A DNA stretch of 64,000 nt from JAVJSF01 sp040219555. GTDB taxonomy: Bacteria > Actinomycetota > Thermoleophilia > Miltoncostaeales > Miltoncostaeaceae. The notes below the pieces were generated by a model, which worked only from the letters and a program-made list of their open reading frames with translations, did not search any database and had not been told where the DNA came from. The position numbers and the translations under genes were made by a program. The stretch covers positions 1-64,000 of the forward strand of contig JAVJSF010000013.1 in the NCBI GenBank assembly GCA_040219555.1. Reading direction: 5' to 3'. Positions 32,590 to 39,932 of the stretch are shown here, piece after piece (the first letter of the stretch is position 1; each line of letters opens with the position of its first letter).

Positions 32590-33978
32590 TCAGCGCCGGC
32601 GCTGGGCCGCCGCGGTCGGGTCGGGGAAGGCCGCCCGCTCGATGATCCGCCGGCCGTCGACGTTCCGTTCCCACACGACCAGCGCCCGCGTGCCCGCGGC
32701 CGCCAGCCGGGGGCCGGCCCGGCCGTTGATGGCGCCGGTGGTGGAGATGCGCCGCGCCGGCGACCACGAGCCGTCCCCGTCGCGCACCGCGGCCACGACC
32801 GCCGACTGCTGGCGGCCCACCATCTCGCGCCATGCCACGGCGCCCCGCCGGCCCACGGAGGAATCCACCTGCACCGAGCCCGCCGGGCCCTGCCCGGAGA
32901 GGCTCACCGGCGTGCCGGGGCCGAGTGCCGCGGCCACGGGGGCCGCTCTCGTCGTGAAGCGGTCGGTGCCCGCCACCCAGGCCGTCAGGGCGTCACCGGT
33001 GGAGTCGATGTCGATGCGGGGCCCGCCGGCGGTGTCGTCGGCCCGCTCGGGGAGGCCCGGCCGCGGGAGCTCGGAGAGCCGGATGCCGGCGCTGTCGGCG
33101 GTTCCGCGCCACCAGCGCACGGGACCGCCCACGGCGGCGCTGACGGCGCTGATCGATCCGTCCGAGGCCACGTCGAGATCGCTGCGCTGGTCGCCGCTGG
33201 TGCGGAAGGGCAACTCCCGGCGTGAGCTCCAGCGCGCGTCCTCGGGCCCGCGCGCGACGCCGTAGGAGGTGGATCCGCCGCGCACGTCGCACTGCCACCA
33301 CGCGACCGCCTGCCCACGGGCGCCCACCGCCGCGCGCGGGCGGCGCTCCTCGCGGCAGCCGGCGGTGCCGGAGACCCGCCGCATGGGCGACCAGCTTCCG
33401 TCGCGCCAGACGCTGGCCTGTACCTGACCCACGAAACCCGACAGCCGCGGCGAGGTCCCGGTGCCCCAGTGCCATACCGCCACCGCGGTGCCGTCCGCGC
33501 CCATGGCCAGCTCGGGCGCGCCCACCTTCAGCCGCGAGGGGGAGAGGGTGGAGACCCCCCTCCAGATGCCCGAGGCGTCGCGGTGGCGGGCGCGGGCGAC
33601 GAAGCGGGTGCGGGTGATGATCCGGCCCCCGATACGCACCCGCTGAGCGCCGATCGCCTGGCGCCAGAGCACCATCAGCGAGCCGTCGGCAGCGACCTCG
33701 ATCTGCGGGTCGATGGCGACCCCGCCGGGCGGCGAGACGCGCCGGGCGACGTCCCAGACCCCGTTGCGACGCACGCTCACGGCGATCGAGCGACTCATCC
33801 ACGGGCCGTCCACCCACGCCACCGCGGCGGTGCCCGATCCGTTCAGGGCCACGGCGGGCGTGCGCCCCTCGCGCCCCTCGGGGGACACGGTCTCGGGGCT
33901 CCCCCACGCGCCGGCGCCGGCGGGGAGGCCGGCGGCTACGGCGAGGCCGGCGATCAGGATTGTGCGCGAGCGGGACAC
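32590..33978 (-). CDS. Secreted beta-propeller-like repeat protein
   Basis: I do not recognise a named family. The 462-residue product has a signal peptide (ILIAGLAVAAGLPAGAGA) and about seven repeats of roughly 50-60 residues with a core of the type A-x-G-x-A-V-A-W (NGSGTAAVAWVDG, ADGSLMVLWRQ, ADGTAVAVWHW), suggesting a beta-propeller. Similar exported repeat proteins are frequent in Solirubrobacterales. GTG 33978 lies 7 bases after TACCCT on the minus strand, so the mRNA may be leaderless. It separates the SufR-like gene from the suf operon but shows no link to Fe-S metabolism. Confidence 0.7.
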   Translation of the reverse strand: MSRSRTILIAGLAVAAGLPAGAGAWGSPETVSPEGREGRTPAVALNGSGTAAVAWVDGPWMSRSIAVSVRRNGVWDVARRVSPPGGVAIDPQIEVAADGSLMVLWRQAIGAQRVRIGGRIITRTRFVARARHRDASGIWRGVSTLSPSRLKVGAPELAMGADGTAVAVWHWGTGTSPRLSGFVGQVQASVWRDGSWSPMRRVSGTAGCREERRPRAAVGARGQAVAWWQCDVRGGSTSYGVARGPEDARWSSRRELPFRTSGDQRSDLDVASDGSISAVSAAVGGPVRWWRGTADSAGIRLSELPRPGLPERADDTAGGPRIDIDSTGDALTAWVAGTDRFTTRAAPVAAALGPGTPVSLSGQGPAGSVQVDSSVGRRGAVAWREMVGRQQSAVVAAVRDGDGSWSPARRISTTGAINGRAGPRLAAAGTRALVVWERNVDGRRIIERAAFPDPTAAAQRRR

Positions 33979-33985
33979 GGCGCTG

Positions 33986-34011
33986 AGGGTATACCCGAAC
34001 CGGTGTATCCT
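33986..34011. promoter_or_regulatory. Divergent promoters with an imperfect inverted repeat
   Basis: TACCCT on the minus strand (33991-33986) serves the repeat protein, and TATCCT on the plus strand (34006-34011) serves the SufR-like gene. The two elements lie in an imperfect inverted repeat (GAGGGTATAC and GTGTATCCTC, 8 of 10 matching), so one bound regulator could control both directions. Confidence 0.45.
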
Positions 34012-34017
34012 CAGAGC

Positions 34018-34056
34018 GTGTGGGTGATCCCATCGGAAGGCGCGGGCGCGAGGTGA
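34018..34056 (+). CDS. Leader mini-ORF (12 codons) coupled to the SufR-like gene
   Basis: GTG 34018 lies 6 bases after TATCCT and opens MWVIPSEGAGAR. Its TGA (34054-34056) overlaps GTG 34053 of the regulator by four bases. A leaderless ribosome finishing here could restart on the regulator gene. Confidence 0.4.
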   Translation: MWVIPSEGAGAR

Positions 34057-34799
34057 GCACGGCACTTCACACGCAGGGTTCCGAGGCCGACATCGGCCGG
34101 CTCACCGCCGCGCTGGGCGACGAGACCCGACGCCGGGTGTTCTTCGCGCTGCGCGACGCGGGCGGCGAGTGCACCAAGGACGACGTCGCCGCCACGGTGG
34201 GCATCGACCGCCGTCTGGCGGGCTTCCACCTGGACAAGCTCGTCGAGTTCGGCTTCGCCACCGCCGACCTCACCTCGGGGCGCAAGCCGGCGGGGCCCGG
34301 CCGGCCCGCCAAGCGCTACCGCGTGGCCCACGACAGCGTGCTGGTGGCCCGTCCCGAGCGCCACTACGAGCTGCTGGCCACCCTGCTGCTGCGCGCCACG
34401 CGGGAGGGCGGTGCGGGTAGCCAGGACGCCCTGGAGCGGGTCGGATACGACTTCGGGCTCGAGCTGGGGCTGGGCGAGGTGGCCGCCGGCCGCGAGCGCC
34501 CGTCGCCGGAGTCGCTGGCCCAGGGGCTCGAGTCGGTGGCGCGTCTGCTGACCACCATGGGCTTCTCGGCCGACGCCGACGCGGCCACGGGGGAGGGCCA
34601 CGCCCTGCGCGCCTGCGCCTGCCCGTTCGAGGAACTGGCCTTCGACGAGCCCGGGCGCATCTGCGGGCTCGACCGCGCCATCTGGCGCGGGATGATCGCC
34701 GCGTTCGCCCCGGACGCCCGCGTGCGCATCGACCACACCAAGACCGGCGGCGACGCCGACTGCACGGTCGTGGTCGAGGAGGACGACACCGCGGCCTGA
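34053..34799 (+). CDS. sufR: SufR-like winged-helix regulator with cysteine cluster
   Basis: The 248-residue protein has an N-terminal ArsR-like winged helix (LGDETRRRVFFALRDAGGECTKDDVAATVGIDRRLAGFHLDKLVEFGF, about 15-65) and a C-terminal sensor with C-x-C-PFEELAFDEPGRIC (about 193-210), resembling the cysteine cluster of actinobacterial SufR (Rv1460 type), which represses suf genes when it holds an Fe-S cluster. A further Cys lies in DADCTVVV. The suf operon is only one gene away. Start GTG 34053 overlaps a 12-codon leader; a longer in-frame start at GTG 34020 is possible. Confidence 0.75.
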   Translation: MSTALHTQGSEADIGRLTAALGDETRRRVFFALRDAGGECTKDDVAATVGIDRRLAGFHLDKLVEFGFATADLTSGRKPAGPGRPAKRYRVAHDSVLVARPERHYELLATLLLRATREGGAGSQDALERVGYDFGLELGLGEVAAGRERPSPESLAQGLESVARLLTTMGFSADADAATGEGHALRACACPFEELAFDEPGRICGLDRAIWRGMIAAFAPDARVRIDHTKTGGDADCTVVVEEDDTAA

Positions 34800-34805
34800 G
34801 GCCGC
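34791..34805. terminator. Hairpin over the SufR-like stop codon
   Basis: GCGGCC-TGA-GGCCGC is a perfect 6-base stem around the stop codon, between two converging genes. Confidence 0.5.
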
Positions 34806-34812
34806 GATCCGC

Positions 34813-35088
34813 TCAGTCCTTCAGGCGGATCGTCCCGAACAGGTAGGTCATGTAGGCGAAGCCGGCGAACAGCACGGCCGCCGCCGCCGGATCGGCGCCG
34901 CGGCCCTCGATGACGCCCGCCACGGCCTCGGCGCCCAGCGCCACCGCGATGATCGAGAACATCACGAAGCCCAGCCAGTTGGCCCAGCCCACCGGCAGGT
35001 ACTTGCGGTTGCCGCTCTGGGTGGCCGCGGGCGCGTAGTTGGCGCGCCGGCCACCGGCCTGGTTCTTCTTCTTCTTTTTGGTCGCCAC
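34813..35088 (-). CDS. Small membrane protein with lysine-rich N-terminus
   Basis: I do not recognise this 91-residue protein. It begins with a run of lysines (ATKKKKKNQ), then has two hydrophobic helices (WLGFVMFSIIAVALGAEAVAGVI and AAAVLFAGFAYMTYLFGTI), giving an inner-membrane hairpin with both ends probably inside. GTG 35088 lies 8 bases after TAGCCT on the minus strand. It diverges from the methyltransferase operon. Confidence 0.65.
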   Translation of the reverse strand: MATKKKKKNQAGGRRANYAPAATQSGNRKYLPVGWANWLGFVMFSIIAVALGAEAVAGVIEGRGADPAAAAVLFAGFAYMTYLFGTIRLKD

Positions 35089-35096
35089 GGCCCGGG

Positions 35097-35102
35097 AGGC
35101 TA
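35097..35102 (-). promoter_or_regulatory. Leaderless-type promoter -10 (TAGCCT)
   Basis: On the minus strand TAGCCT ends 8 bases before GTG 35088. Confidence 0.45.
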
Positions 35103-35143
35103 GCACCGACCCGCCGGCGCGGACGACGGCCGCGCCGGCTTCG

Positions 35144-35149
35144 TAGGAT
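35144..35149 (+). promoter_or_regulatory. Leaderless-type promoter -10 (TAGGAT) of the methyltransferase operon
   Basis: TAGGAT ends 6 bases before ATG 35156. Confidence 0.6.
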
Positions 35150-35155
35150 GCCCCG

Positions 35156-36100
35156 ATGAGCGAAGCCCCCCCGCCGGACTGGCGCCAGGCCCTCCTGGTC
35201 CACGCCGCCGTCGCCACCGGCCTTCTGGAGGCACATCGCGCCCCGGCCACCCCCGACCAGGCCGCAGCGGCCACCGGCCTCGACCCGCGCGGCACCGGCA
35301 TCGTCGTCCGGGCGCTGGCCGGCCGCGGGGTCCTCGAGCCGGCGGGCGCCGGCGCCCACGTGCTCACGGGATGGGGCCGCCGGCTGGCGGACCCGCCGCC
35401 CTCGCCCGAGATGGACGCGACGGCGGCACTGCTGCTGGAGGCGCGGGCGCTGATCAACCACGCCCGCCTGGAGGATCTGCTGCGCGGGGGCGTGCCGGAC
35501 GACGACGTCTCCGAGGGCGACGCCGCCACCCGCCTGCGCTTCATGCGTGCCATGCGCCTGGTGGCGGCGCCGCGGGTGCCGCACACCGTGGAGGCGCTCG
35601 GCGCGCCCTGGGGCGGGGCCCGGCTGCTGGACATCGGCGGGGCGCCGGGCAGCTACGCGCGCGGCTTCGCCGCCGCGGGCTGGCGCGTGACCGTGATGGA
35701 CCTCCCGTGGACGCTGGCGGTGGGGGCCGCCGAGCTCGCCGCGGCCGGCGTCGCCACCGTCCCCGGCGACGCCACGCAGGCGATCCCCGCGGGCCCGTGG
35801 GAGGTCATCTACCTGGGCAACCTGGTGCACCTCCTGGATCCCGGGGAGGCCGCCGCGCTGATCCTGCGCTGCGCGGGCGCGCTGACCGCCGACGGCGTGC
35901 TGGCCGTCCAGGAGGTGCTGGGCGACCGCTCGCCCCAGGGTCCCGACTTCGGCCTGATGATGCTGGCCTCCACCCGTGGCGGCGACGCCTATCCGGAGGC
36001 CGCGTACCGCGACTGGCTGGCGGCCGCCGGCATGGAGGTGGCGGACGTGGTGGAACTGGAGGAGGGTGCCCACCACCTGCTGATCGGCCGGCGCGCGTGA
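35156..36100 (+). CDS. SAM-dependent O-methyltransferase (winged-helix dimerisation type)
   Basis: The 314-residue protein has an N-terminal helical dimerisation/winged-helix region (VHAAVATGLLEA ... GTGIVVRALAGRGVLEP, about 15-70) and a class I methyltransferase fold with motif I LLDIGGAPGSYARGFAA (about 160), VMDLPWTLAV, and VIYLGNLVHLLDP. This resembles the small-molecule O-methyltransferases of polyketide and phenolic metabolism. It is the first gene of a four-gene operon with overlapping starts and stops, suggesting a shared small-molecule pathway. Confidence 0.82.
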   Translation: MSEAPPPDWRQALLVHAAVATGLLEAHRAPATPDQAAAATGLDPRGTGIVVRALAGRGVLEPAGAGAHVLTGWGRRLADPPPSPEMDATAALLLEARALINHARLEDLLRGGVPDDDVSEGDAATRLRFMRAMRLVAAPRVPHTVEALGAPWGGARLLDIGGAPGSYARGFAAAGWRVTVMDLPWTLAVGAAELAAAGVATVPGDATQAIPAGPWEVIYLGNLVHLLDPGEAAALILRCAGALTADGVLAVQEVLGDRSPQGPDFGLMMLASTRGGDAYPEAAYRDWLAAAGMEVADVVELEEGAHHLLIGRRA

Positions 36101-36555
36101 GCACCGCCCCCGCGCCCACCACCGTGGCCATCGACGGCTACCGCTTCTCGGCACCGTCGCGGGTGGAGATCGCCGACACCGACCTCGGCGCCGTCGTCTA
36201 CTACGGCCGCTACCCGCTCCATGTCGACCGTGGCGTGCTGGCCTACCGTCGCCACCTGGGCATCCCGGCGCTCGGCCCCGAGGGGCACCTGTTCGTGGTG
36301 CGCCGGCTGGAGGTGGAGTACCGCTCCTCGGCACGCTTCGATGAGGAACTGGAGGTGTTCGTCCGCACCGCCGAGCTGGGACGCACCAGCCACACCGCCC
36401 AGGTGCTGATCGCCCGTCCCGGCGACGCCGGCCCGGAGCCGGTGGCCGAGGCGCGACTGGTCATCGTGGGCCTGGACGGGTACGGCGGGCGGCCCTCCCG
36501 GATGCCGGTGGGCATGCGCGACGCGATCGCCGCCTTCGAGGGACTGGCCGCGTGA
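36097..36555 (+). CDS. Hot-dog fold acyl-CoA thioesterase (4-HBT/YbgC type)
   Basis: This 152-residue protein matches the 4-hydroxybenzoyl-CoA thioesterase family: VEIADTDLGAVVYYGRYPLHVDRG carries the catalytic Asp and the Y-x-x-Y segment (about 20-43), followed by the long central helix and beta strands (FVVRRLEVEYRSSARFDEELEVFV). It would hydrolyse an acyl-CoA in the cytoplasm. GTG 36097 overlaps the methyltransferase stop by four bases. Confidence 0.85.
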   Translation: MSTAPAPTTVAIDGYRFSAPSRVEIADTDLGAVVYYGRYPLHVDRGVLAYRRHLGIPALGPEGHLFVVRRLEVEYRSSARFDEELEVFVRTAELGRTSHTAQVLIARPGDAGPEPVAEARLVIVGLDGYGGRPSRMPVGMRDAIAAFEGLAA

Positions 36556-37412
36556 GTCGCCGCGGGGAGCGGGTATGGGGCGAGGATGCCGCGGTGCTCG
36601 CGGCCGCCGGGCTCGACGTGGCCGCGCTGGGCCGGCTGGAGCAGGCCGTGATGGCCGATGCCCGCCCGCCCGCCGGGGTCGCGGTACACGACGCCCACGT
36701 CCACCTGGGGCGCGACGCCGACGGCCACCAGCTGGCCGCCGGGGACCTGGTGGCCGATCTGGACCGCCACGGGGTGGCGCGGGCGGTCTGCTTCCCCGCC
36801 AACGAGCCGGGCTCGGACGGGCAGTTCTCCCTGGCCAACTACGAGGTGGCGCGCGCCGGGCGGGAGCACCCGGACCGGATCGTGCCCTTCTGTCGCGTGG
36901 ACCCGCGTACGCCCGGCGCCGAGGCGGCCATGGAGCGTGCGGCCGGCGAGGGGGCCCGCGGCCTGAAGCTGCACCCGGTGGCCCAGCGCTTCCGCCCGGA
37001 GGACCCGGCCGTGATCGTGCTGGTGCGCCGGGCCGCGGAGCGGGGCTGGCCGGTCCTGATCCACGCCGGCTTCGGTGCCCGCCCGCTGGCCCGCCCGCTG
37101 GCCACGCTGGCCGACGCCGCCCCGGATGCCACCCTCATCCTTGCCCACGCCGGCCGCGGGGATGCGCGGGCCCTGCGTGCCGCGCTCGACGGCCGTCCCG
37201 GCATCTACTACGACACGTCGCTCGCCACGGTCACCGACCTGGTGCAGACCGATCCGGGGCGCCTGCTGTTCGGCTCGGACCGCCCCTACGGCGAGCACGC
37301 GTCGGCCATGCACCTGGTGGCCTGCGCGGGCTGGGCCGCCGGCTGGGCACCCGCCCAGGTGGCGGCGGTGCTGGGCGGCAACCTGTGCGCGCTGCTGGGG
37401 GACGACGCATGA
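36552..37412 (+). CDS. Amidohydrolase-family metal-dependent hydrolase (TIM barrel)
   Basis: The 286-residue protein belongs to the amidohydrolase 2 family of small hydrolases and decarboxylases. Metal-ligand candidates are HVHLG (H-x-H, about residue 43), LKLHPVAQRF, LIHAGFG, LILAHAG and the Asp in LLFGSDRPYG. Members act on aromatic or lactone-like acids. GTG 36552 overlaps the thioesterase stop by four bases, so the pair may process an acyl or aromatic intermediate; the substrate is unknown. Confidence 0.82.
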   Translation: MSRRGERVWGEDAAVLAAAGLDVAALGRLEQAVMADARPPAGVAVHDAHVHLGRDADGHQLAAGDLVADLDRHGVARAVCFPANEPGSDGQFSLANYEVARAGREHPDRIVPFCRVDPRTPGAEAAMERAAGEGARGLKLHPVAQRFRPEDPAVIVLVRRAAERGWPVLIHAGFGARPLARPLATLADAAPDATLILAHAGRGDARALRAALDGRPGIYYDTSLATVTDLVQTDPGRLLFGSDRPYGEHASAMHLVACAGWAAGWAPAQVAAVLGGNLCALLGDDA

Positions 37413-37708
37413 CCTACGCACCCTCCGACGAGGTACGCCTGCTGGCCGCGCTGGCCCAGTGCGAGATGGCGCTGGTGCGCCGCGATCCGGTGGCCGCGGC
37501 CCTGCTGGCCCAAGCCGCCCGCCACGCCGAGGGCCTGCCGGCCGGCGAGTTGGTGGCCACGGCCTCGGCGCTGGTGCGCGCGGCGGGGGTGCACGGCGAC
37601 GAACCGGCCGAGCGCGCCGCGCGCAAGGTGGCCCAGGCCCTGTGCCGCACGGCCCTGCAGACGAGCGAGGCCGCGCTGGTGGGCGCGGCCTCGGAGACGA
37701 GCGGCTAG
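37409..37708 (+). CDS. Hypothetical helical protein
   Basis: I do not recognise this 99-residue product. It is Ala-rich and almost wholly helical (VRLLAALAQCEMALVRRDPVAAALLAQAARHAEG), possibly a helical-repeat or ferritin-like fragment, without a signal peptide. ATG 37409 overlaps the amidohydrolase stop by four bases, so it is part of that operon. Two cysteines (residues about 18 and 80) are not in a recognisable motif. Confidence 0.6.
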   Translation: MTYAPSDEVRLLAALAQCEMALVRRDPVAAALLAQAARHAEGLPAGELVATASALVRAAGVHGDEPAERAARKVAQALCRTALQTSEAALVGAASETSG

Positions 37709-37721
37709 CGGGTCAGCCCGC
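37708..37721. terminator. Short hairpin between converging genes
   Basis: GCGGG-TCAG-CCCGC lies directly after the hypothetical gene and before the ferredoxin stop. It is a modest stem and a tentative terminator. Confidence 0.35.
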
Positions 37722-37728
37722 CGGAGGC

Positions 37729-38040
37729 TCAGGCCTTGGAGGCCAGGTACTCGGCGACCATCTTCTCGCCGGCGGCGTGGCCGTCCTCGAAGTAGACGCG
37801 GTTGATCTCGGTGAAGATCGCCCACTGGTCCGGGACGTCGTCCTCGGACATGGTCGCGTCCACCGGGCAGGCCTCGACGCAGGCGTCGCAGTCGATGCAC
37901 TCGGCCGGGTCGATGTAGAGCATCGTCGACTCGTCGGCGTTGTCCTCGCCGGGCGAGGGGTGGATGCAATCGACCGGACAGACGTCGGCGCAGGAGGTGT
38001 CCTTGGTGCCGATGCACGGTTCAGCGATCACGTACGTCAT
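37729..38040 (-). CDS. fdxA: 7Fe ferredoxin (FdxA type)
   Basis: This 103-residue electron carrier has the seven-iron pattern: CIGTKDTSCADVCPVDC for the [3Fe-4S] site and CIDCDACVEACPVD for the [4Fe-4S] site, with the usual FdxA C-terminal helix (EYLASKA). It passes electrons to oxidoreductases in the cytoplasm. ATG 38040 has a GAGGGGGA ribosome site. It stands next to mrp and near the suf genes, both of which serve Fe-S metabolism. Confidence 0.95.
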   Translation of the reverse strand: MTYVIAEPCIGTKDTSCADVCPVDCIHPSPGEDNADESTMLYIDPAECIDCDACVEACPVDATMSEDDVPDQWAIFTEINRVYFEDGHAAGEKMVAEYLASKA

Positions 38041-38149
38041 CCAGCATCCCCCTCAGGTCTCGTCGTTGCACGGGCGCCCCGAGGCGCTGTCGGCGCGGGC
38101 ATCGTACCAGCGTACGGCGGGCATCAGTACCCGCACGCCGTGAGGCCGC

Positions 38150-39235
38150 TCAGCGCGCCCCGGCCGGCGCGGGCGCCCCGAGCGCAGCCACGATCCCGTC
38201 CGCCGCCGACTGAAGCGCACGGGCCGACGGTGAGTCCGGCCGCGCGGCCAGCACGGGCAGCCCGTCGTCCCCGGACTGCGCGACCGCGGACTCGAGGGGG
38301 ACCTCGCCCAGCAGGGGCACGCCCAACTCGTCGGCCAGCAGGCGCCCGCCGCCGCCCGAGAACACCTCGTACCGCGCTCCCGTGTCGGGGGCCACGAAGT
38401 ACGACATGTTCTCGATCACGCCGATCACGGGGAGGTCGACCCGCCGCGCCATCGCCGCGGCCCGCCGGGCGACGCGCTGGGCGGTCATCTGGGGCGTGGT
38501 CACGATCACCAGGGATGCGGTGGGCAGCAGCTGGGCGATGGTCAGCGACACGTCGCCCGTGCCCGGGGGCAGGTCGACCAGCAGGTAGTCGGGCGCATCC
38601 CAGAAGGTCTCGGTGATGAAGGCCGTGAGCGCCTTGTGCAGCATGGGCCCGCGCCAGATCACCGGGGAGTCCTCCTCGGTGAGGAAGCCGATGGACATCA
38701 GGCGCACCCCGTGGGCCTCCACGGGCACCATCAGGTCGTCCACGGTGATGGCCGGCCGCTGCACGCCCATCATCCGCGGGATGGAGTAGCCGTAGACGTC
38801 GGCATCCAGCAGTCCCACGGTTGCGCCGGCGCGGGCCAGGGCCACGGCCAGGTTGGCGGTGATGCTCGACTTGCCGACACCGCCCTTGCCCGAGGCGATG
38901 CCGATCACCCGCGTGCCCGAGCCCTCGGCGAAGGGGGTCTCGCGGTCCAGGCCGGCCGTCAGTCCCGAGCGCGTGGCCTTCCGCTGCTCGTCGGTCATCG
39001 TGTCGAGGCTGACGTTGATCTGCTCGACGCCCGGCACGGCCTGGAGCGCCTCGGCCACGCGCCGCTGGATCTCGGCCTTCAGGGGGCAGCCGGCCACCGT
39101 GAGCAGGATCCCCACCGAGACGCGCCCGCCCTCGATATCCACATCGCCCACCATCCCGAGGTCGACGATGCTGCGGTGCAACTCGGGGTCGTTCACGGCG
39201 CGCAGCGCGGCGGTGACCTGGTCCCGGTCGATCAC
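38150..39235 (-). CDS. mrp: Mrp/NBP35-type Fe-S carrier ATPase
   Basis: The 361-residue P-loop ATPase has an N-terminal DUF59-like domain (VTAALRAVNDPELHRSIVDLGMVGDVDI, with Cys in TVAGCPLKAEI) fused to the Mrp/ApbC domain with deviant Walker A GKGGVGKSS (about 113-121), DLPPGTGDVSL and VIENMSYFV. The CxxC cluster motif usual in Mrp is not seen (the region after NMSYFV reads APDTGARYEVF), a variation found in many actinobacterial members. It overlaps the MBL gene start by four bases. Confidence 0.92.
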   Translation of the reverse strand: MIDRDQVTAALRAVNDPELHRSIVDLGMVGDVDIEGGRVSVGILLTVAGCPLKAEIQRRVAEALQAVPGVEQINVSLDTMTDEQRKATRSGLTAGLDRETPFAEGSGTRVIGIASGKGGVGKSSITANLAVALARAGATVGLLDADVYGYSIPRMMGVQRPAITVDDLMVPVEAHGVRLMSIGFLTEEDSPVIWRGPMLHKALTAFITETFWDAPDYLLVDLPPGTGDVSLTIAQLLPTASLVIVTTPQMTAQRVARRAAAMARRVDLPVIGVIENMSYFVAPDTGARYEVFSGGGGRLLADELGVPLLGEVPLESAVAQSGDDGLPVLAARPDSPSARALQSAADGIVAALGAPAPAGAR

Positions 39236-39867
39236 AGGAATGCGCGCGCGAACCGCTCGGCCTCGCCCAGGGTGACCTCCCAGGGGCCGTGGCCGGGGTA
39301 GATGCGGGTGTCCGGGGGCAACTCGGCGAAGACGCGCTCCAGGCTGCGGACCATCGCCGCGGGGTCGCTGCCGGGGAAGTCGGTACGCCCGATGCCCTGG
39401 GCGAAGACCAGGTCACCGACGATGGCCTCCCCGTGGGCGGCGGCGTACGCCACCATGCAGCCCGGGGAGTGCCCGGGGGTCTCCATCAGCGTGAACTCCA
39501 CCTCGCCCAGGTTGAGGACGTCGCCCTCGTGCAGCAGACGGGCGGGCTCGACGCCGGGGGTGGGGGGCGGGTTGCCGAACAGGGCCGGGTTGAAGGGCGC
39601 CGGAGCCCGCACCCAGTCGGCGTCGTGGGCCGACACCCACACGGGCAGGCCGGCGTCCGCCCAGACGTGGTTCTCGACCACGTGGTCCCAGTGCCCGTGG
39701 GTGTCCAGCACCAGTTCCGCCGTGACCTCGAGACGCTTCAGCGTCTCGGCCACCCAGGCATGGCTGCCCATGGCCGGGTCGACGACCCATGCCGTGCCGC
39801 CACGCCGGTCGGCCACCACGTAGGTGTTGGTGGCCACCGGTCCGAAGGTTCCTCCGCGTACGATCAT
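39232..39867 (-). CDS. Metallo-beta-lactamase fold hydrolase (glyoxalase II-like)
   Basis: The 211-residue protein carries the metal motif THGHWDH (about 56-62), the second His in TPGHSPGCMV, the Asp in IVGDLVF and YPGHGPW near the end, as in small glyoxalase II-like enzymes that hydrolyse thioesters. Its substrate is not predictable. ATG 39867 lies 6 bases after TAGTCT on the minus strand. Its stop overlaps mrp, so the two form an operon. Confidence 0.88.
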   Translation of the reverse strand: MIVRGGTFGPVATNTYVVADRRGGTAWVVDPAMGSHAWVAETLKRLEVTAELVLDTHGHWDHVVENHVWADAGLPVWVSAHDADWVRAPAPFNPALFGNPPPTPGVEPARLLHEGDVLNLGEVEFTLMETPGHSPGCMVAYAAAHGEAIVGDLVFAQGIGRTDFPGSDPAAMVRSLERVFAELPPDTRIYPGHGPWEVTLGEAERFARAFL

Positions 39868-39873
39868 GGTCCG

Positions 39874-39879
39874 AGACTA
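39874..39879 (-). promoter_or_regulatory. Leaderless-type promoter -10 (TAGTCT)
   Basis: On the minus strand TAGTCT ends 6 bases before ATG 39867 of the MBL-mrp operon. Confidence 0.55.
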
Positions 39880-39932
39880 ACGGACCGCCCCCGCGCCGGA
39901 CGCGCGGGCCGGCGGAGGGCGGAGGGGTGCCG

